A program made the translations under genes and the position numbers. Shown one piece after another: positions 60,052-64,000 of a DNA stretch of 64,000 nt. The first letter of the stretch is position 1. Each line of letters begins with the position of its first letter. Source of the DNA: Cinclus cinclus (taxonomy: Eukaryota; Chordata; Aves; Passeriformes; Cinclidae); the NCBI RefSeq assembly GCF_963662255.1, contig NC_085047.1:22449258-22513257 (forward strand), in the 5' to 3' direction. Below the pieces are notes generated by a model that saw only the letters and a program-made list of their open reading frames with translations, was not told where the DNA came from and made no database searches.

Positions 60052-61429
60052 GCTGGCTTAAGTCCTTCCATGCTCAAGGCATTCATCAGAGCAACACAGT
60101 GTGGGAAAAGAGGAGGGAACATTGCAGGACAAATTTCTATGCCGGAACATTATTGTCTGCGAGACAGCTCTCCGGAGCGCTAGTATTTGGCCAGGCTGAA
60201 ATCAGCGCCACGGTAAGCCAATCTGACAAGCGGAGTGCAACGAGCGCGGCGATATGGGGCCGCTTGGCAGGTGGCCGAAGAAAGACGGCTGCCCCGTGAA
60301 TGTGGTGCCAGAAGGCAAGTTTCAGCAGGGCGTTCCGGGCCAGCTTAATGTGCAGCCGCAGTTGTTCTAGGCGAGTTCTAGCCGAGAAGCTTTCTGTCTC
60401 CATTCACGAGACAAGAAAGGCAGAAGGCGAGGGCACACAGGGTTGAGAAGAAAAGTGCCAGTAGCGAGCTCGCTGCGGCAGGAGCGAATACCAGGAGCAG
60501 CGTGCTCGGTGCGAGAAGTAGACGACGCTTCGCCTCCTTGGGAAGGAAATGGCGTCTGGGCACGAACGACAGCCAGCGAAGCTTCAGAACAACAGGCTGT
60601 TCCGCTCAGCGTACGAGCCTGAAGTGAGTGGCAAGGGATAAGCGGCCAATTCCAAGGCATCTAGCTTTCCTGCTAGCAATGCCATTTCTACCCTGCTGTG
60701 GAAAACGTTGTCCTTTGCCGTTATGCTCCGAGATGCAGAGAGCACGTCAGCAGACGCAGTGCAGAGGGAAGGGACACAGTATCCGTGGGAGTGTAACGCC
60801 GCTTAGGCGGGCGAAGCAGAAAGGTGCCGCCCTGCACCGGCTTTGACTTCCTGAGCTTCCTTGCTAGGACAGCACCTGTCGAAAGCTGGCAACTAGGCTG
60901 CCAGAGTGCAGAATGTAGGCGGTGCGGCACGCTTGCTTGCCGAAGGCCAGTATCAGCGAGACAGCGTGCTAGGCTCTGTTTCACAGCTCCCTGTAGAACA
61001 CGCACTTGAAGAATGCCGTCTCTGTTCCGCAAAAGCTCTGCCCCAGTGAAGGTGGAAGAAGCAGCCTGTGGCCACGGGCAGAGCTGGTCAACAGCTGCGC
61101 CTAACTTTCCCAAGCTGCGAGAGCATTCTCAGCCGAGTTCTGCTTTGACAGAGCTATTGGTGAACTTTTGCGGTCCCGGAAGCTGCTGAAACCAAGGCTG
61201 TGTTCCGCCTCTTCATTCTTGGCTTTCTGTGCTCCAGCGAGTTGTCAAGCTCGGACACGGCATTCAGCTTTGCCGCCTCTCTGCACGGAAAGCACTAGAC
61301 AGAACTAGTGTGCTTCGTGCATGCTCTCTCCTCGCTTTTATGGTCACGGCTCTGCTTTTTGCTTGGCAGCGTTCACAGGGTCCACGGCGTACCTCTTGCA
61401 CAGCGAGAGGTGGCCGGCGAGGAATACTT
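60052..61429 (+). repeat. SatB unit 17 (1,378 bp), mosaic
   Basis: The left part matches unit 5 (tatggggccgcttgg near 60,252, offset 16,547). From about 60,390 it matches unit 9 (gctttctgtctcc, gtgccagtagcgagc, agtagacgacgc, offset 11,033). From about 60,640 it carries the unit 10/18 variants (gcggccaattcc, gtgtaacgcc). At least two template switches are therefore visible inside one unit. Confidence 0.95.
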
Positions 61430-62807
61430 GCTGCCTTAAGTCGTTCCATGCTCAAGGCATTCATCAGAGCAACACAGTGTGGGAAAAGAGGAGGGAACAT
61501 TGCAGGACAAATTTCTATGCTGGAACATTATTGTCTGCGAGACAGCTCTCCGGAGCGCTAGTATTTGGCCAGGCTGAAATCAGCGCCACGGTAAGCCAAT
61601 CTGACAAGCGGAGTGCAACGAGCGCGGCGATATGGGGCCGCTTGGCAGGTGGCCGAAGAAAGACGGCTGCCCCGTGAATGTGGTGCCAGAAGGCAAGTTT
61701 CAGCAGGGCGTTCCGGGCCAGCTTAATGTGCAGCCGCAGTTGTTCTAGGCAACTTGTAGCCGAGAAGCTTTCTGTCTCCATTCACGAGACAAGAAAGGCA
61801 GAAGGCAAGGGCACCCAGGGTTGAGAAGAAAAGTGTGCGTAGCGAGCTCGTTGCGGCAGGAGCGAAAGCCAGGAGCAGCGCGCACGGTGCGAGATGTAGA
61901 GGGCGCTTCACCTCCTTGGGAAGGAAATGGCGTCTGGGCACGAACGACAGCCAGCGAAGCTTCAGAACAACAGGCTGTTCCGCTCAGCGTACGAGCCTGA
62001 AGTGAGTGGCAAGGGGTAAGCGGCCAATTCCAAGGCATCTAGCTTTCCTGCTAGCAATGCCATTTCTACCCTGCTGTGGAAAACGTTGTCCTTTGCCGTT
62101 ATGCTCCGAGATGCAGAGAGCACGTCGGCAGACGCAGTGCAGAGGGAAGGGACACAGTATCCGTGGGAGTGTAACGCCGCTTAGGCGGGCAAAGCAGAAA
62201 GGTGCCGCCCTGCACCGGCTTTGACTTCCTGAGCTTCCTTGCTAGGACAGCACCTGTCGAAAGCTGGCAACTAGGCTGCCAGAGTGCAGAATGTAGGCGG
62301 TGCGGCACGCTTGCTTGCCGAAGGCCAGTATCAGCGAGACAGCGTGCTAGGCTCTGTTTCACAGCTCCCTGTAGAACACGCACTTGAAGAATGCCCTCTC
62401 TGTTCCGCAAAAGCTCTGCCCCAGTGAAGGTGGAAGAAGCAGCCTGTGGCCACGGGCAGAGCTGGTCAACAGTTGCGCCTAACTTTCCCAAGCTGCGAGA
62501 GCATTCGCAGCCAAGTTCTGCTTTGACAGAGCTATTGGTGAACTTTTGCAGTCCCGGAAGCTGCTGAAACCAAGGCTGTGTTCCGCCTCTTCATTCTTGG
62601 CTTTCTGTGCTCCAGCGAGAAGTGAAGCTCAGACACGGCATTCAGCTTTGCCGCCTCTCTGCACGGAAAGCACTAGACAGAACTAGTGTGCTTCGTGCAT
62701 GCTCTCTCCTCGCTTTTATGGTCACGGCTCTGCTTTTTGCTTGGCAGCGTTCACAGGGTCCACGGCATACATCTTGCACAGCGAGAGGTGGCCGGCCAGG
62801 AATACTT
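61430..62807 (+). repeat. SatB unit 18 (1,378 bp)
   Basis: Phase marker altered to gctgcctta, or equally an array base change. Donor-like site cacggtaag, gagaagtgaag allele. The middle matches unit 10 at offset 11,033 through the rare variants gcggccaattcc and gtgtaacgcc. Confidence 0.95.
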
Positions 62808-64000
62808 GCTGGCTTAAGTCGTTCCATGCTCAAGGCATTCATCAGAGCAACACAATGTGGGAAAAGAGGAGGGAACATTGCAGGACAAATTTCTATGCTG
62901 GAACATTATTGTCTGCGAGACAGCTCTCCGGAGCGCTAGTATTTGGCCAGGCTGAAATCAGCGCCACGGTAAGCCAATCTGACAAGCGGAGTGCAACGAG
63001 CGCGGCGATATGGGTCCCCTTGGCAGGTGGCCGAAGAAAGACGGCTGCCCCGTGAATGTGGTGCCAGAAGGCAAGTTTCAGCAGGGCGTTCCGGGCCAGC
63101 TTAATGTGCAGCCGCAGTTGTTCTAGGCGAGTTCTAGCCGAGAAGCTTTCCGTCTCCATTCACGAGACAAGAAAGGCAGAAGGCAAGGGCACCCAGGGTT
63201 GAGAAGAAAAGTGCGCGTAGCGAGCTCGTTGCGGCAGAAGCGAAAGCCAGGAGCAGAGTGCTCGGTGCGAGAAGTAGAGGGCGCTTCGCCTCCTTGGGAA
63301 GGAAATGGCGTCTGAGCACGAACGACAGACAGCAAAGCTTCAGGAACAACAGGCTGTTCTGCTCAGCGTACGAGCCTGAAGTGAGTGGCAAGGGGTAAGC
63401 GGGCAGTTCCAAGGCATCTAGCTTTCCTGCTAGCAATGCCATTTCTACCCTGCTGTGGAAAACATTGTCCTTTGCCGTTATGCTCCGAGATGCAGAGAGC
63501 ACGTCGGCAGACGCAGTGCAGAGGGAAGGGACACAGTATCCGTGGGAGTGTGACGCCGCTTAGGCGGGCAATGCAGAAAGGTGCCGCCCTGCACTGGCTT
63601 TGACTGCCTGAGCTTCCTTGCTAGGACAGCACCTGCCGAAAGCTGGCAACTAGGCTGCCAGAGTGCAGAATGTAGGCGGTGCTGCACGCTTGCTTGCCGA
63701 AGGCCAGTATCAGCGAGACAGCGTGCTAGGCTCTGTTTCACAGCTCCTTGTAGAACACGCACTTGAAGAATGCCCTCTCTGTTCCGCAAAAGCTCTGCCA
63801 CAGTGAAGGTGGAAGAAGCAGCCTGTGGCCACGGGCAGAGCTGGTCAACAGTTGCGCCTAGATTTCCCAAGCTGCGAGAGCATTCTCATCCAAGTTCTGC
63901 TTTGACAGAGCTATTGGTGAACTTTTGCAGTCCTGGAAGCTGCTGAAACCAAGGTTGTGTTCTGCCTCTTCATTCTTGGCTTTCTGTGCTCCAGCGAGTT
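62808..64000 (+). repeat. SatB unit 19, cut by the window end (1,193 bp)
   Basis: Donor-like site cacggtaag; ends in gcgagtt, consistent with the gagttgtcaag allele. Matches unit 11 at offset 11,033, including gtctgagcacgaacg and gacagacagcaaagc. The array clearly continues to the right. Confidence 0.95.

Larger units (their letters stand above)
37097..64000 (+). repeat. SatB: tandem satellite array, 1,378-1,381 bp unit
   Basis: About 26.9 kb of direct tandem repeats unrelated in sequence to SatA. Phased at gctggctta, unit starts fall at 37,101, 37,990, 39,368, 40,746, 42,124, 43,505, 44,884, 46,262, 47,640, 49,019, 50,397, 51,775, 53,154, 54,535, 55,914, 57,293, 58,671, 60,052, 61,430 and 62,808. 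There are 18 complete units, one deleted edge copy and one copy cut by the window end. Each unit has many CpG dinucleotides, one SacI site (gagctc), one agcgct, and two HindIII sites (aagctt) about 200 bp apart in most units. I do not recognise the family. The array continues beyond the window. Confidence 0.97.

Noticed and set aside
1..64000. CENP-B box (TTCG, four bases, A, two bases, CGGG)
   Set aside because: I scanned both satellites by eye. The nearest resemblance, ttcgtacgtcacgtt in type C monomers, fails at the A and at CGGG. A computed scan on both strands would settle it.
37097..64000. Identification of SatB with known ~1.4 kb satellites (bovine 1.715 family, primate SST1)
   Set aside because: The unit length is similar, but I could not recognise their sequence; the short repeats I associate with the bovine family are absent. 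A library search with the SatB consensus would decide.
37097..64000. SatB as tandem transposon or LTR copies
   Set aside because: No terminal repeats, target-site duplications, poly(A) tails or recognisable transposon protein were seen; units join head to tail without end structures.
1..64000. rRNA, tRNA, telomeric repeat or simple-sequence tracts
   Set aside because: None was recognised on either strand while reading the window.

Overview
The window holds no gene that I can support. It is two tandem satellite DNA arrays that meet at one sharp junction near position 37,097. The pattern (about 201 bp monomers, a higher-order repeat of about 32 monomers, then a second satellite with a 1.38 kb unit, and no interspersed genes) fits centromeric, pericentromeric or other heterochromatin of a multicellular eukaryote, most likely a vertebrate. 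I do not recognise either repeat family and cannot name the species. Nothing points to a bacterial or phage origin.

Region 1 (1-37,096, SatA): roughly 184 head-to-tail copies of a GC-leaning monomer (consensus 201 bp, about 55% GC by hand count), all in one orientation. The left half is strongly homogenised. Two tandem copies of a 6,425 bp higher-order repeat (5,374-11,798 and 11,799-18,223, with homology running to 18,257) keep a constant offset with no net length change, and I found only five substitutions between them. Positions 1-5,373 are a rearranged, older relative of the same higher-order repeat, with monomers gained and lost. From 18,258 to the junction the monomers are more diverged and have no long regular period, only local segmental duplications (offsets near 1,403, 3,008 and 3,809 bp). 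Homogeneity therefore falls towards the boundary.

Region 2 (37,097-64,000, SatB): an unrelated satellite with a 1,378-1,381 bp unit. It has one edge copy with a 489 bp internal deletion, 18 complete units and one copy cut by the window end. Units are near-identical but carry diagnostic alleles in a mosaic order. This shows exact one-unit, 8-unit and 12-unit duplications plus template switching, the signature of unequal exchange and gene conversion.

Numerous open reading frames cross the window. They are a by-product of repeat structure: the SatA monomer is 67 codons long with few stops, and SatB units are nearly identical to each other. None is annotated as a gene. The points most worth a second look are the very recent 6.4 kb duplication, the modular linker variants of SatA (one carrying a splice-site-like motif), the conserved acceptor/donor-like pair and hairpin in SatB, and the clean SatA/SatB boundary.
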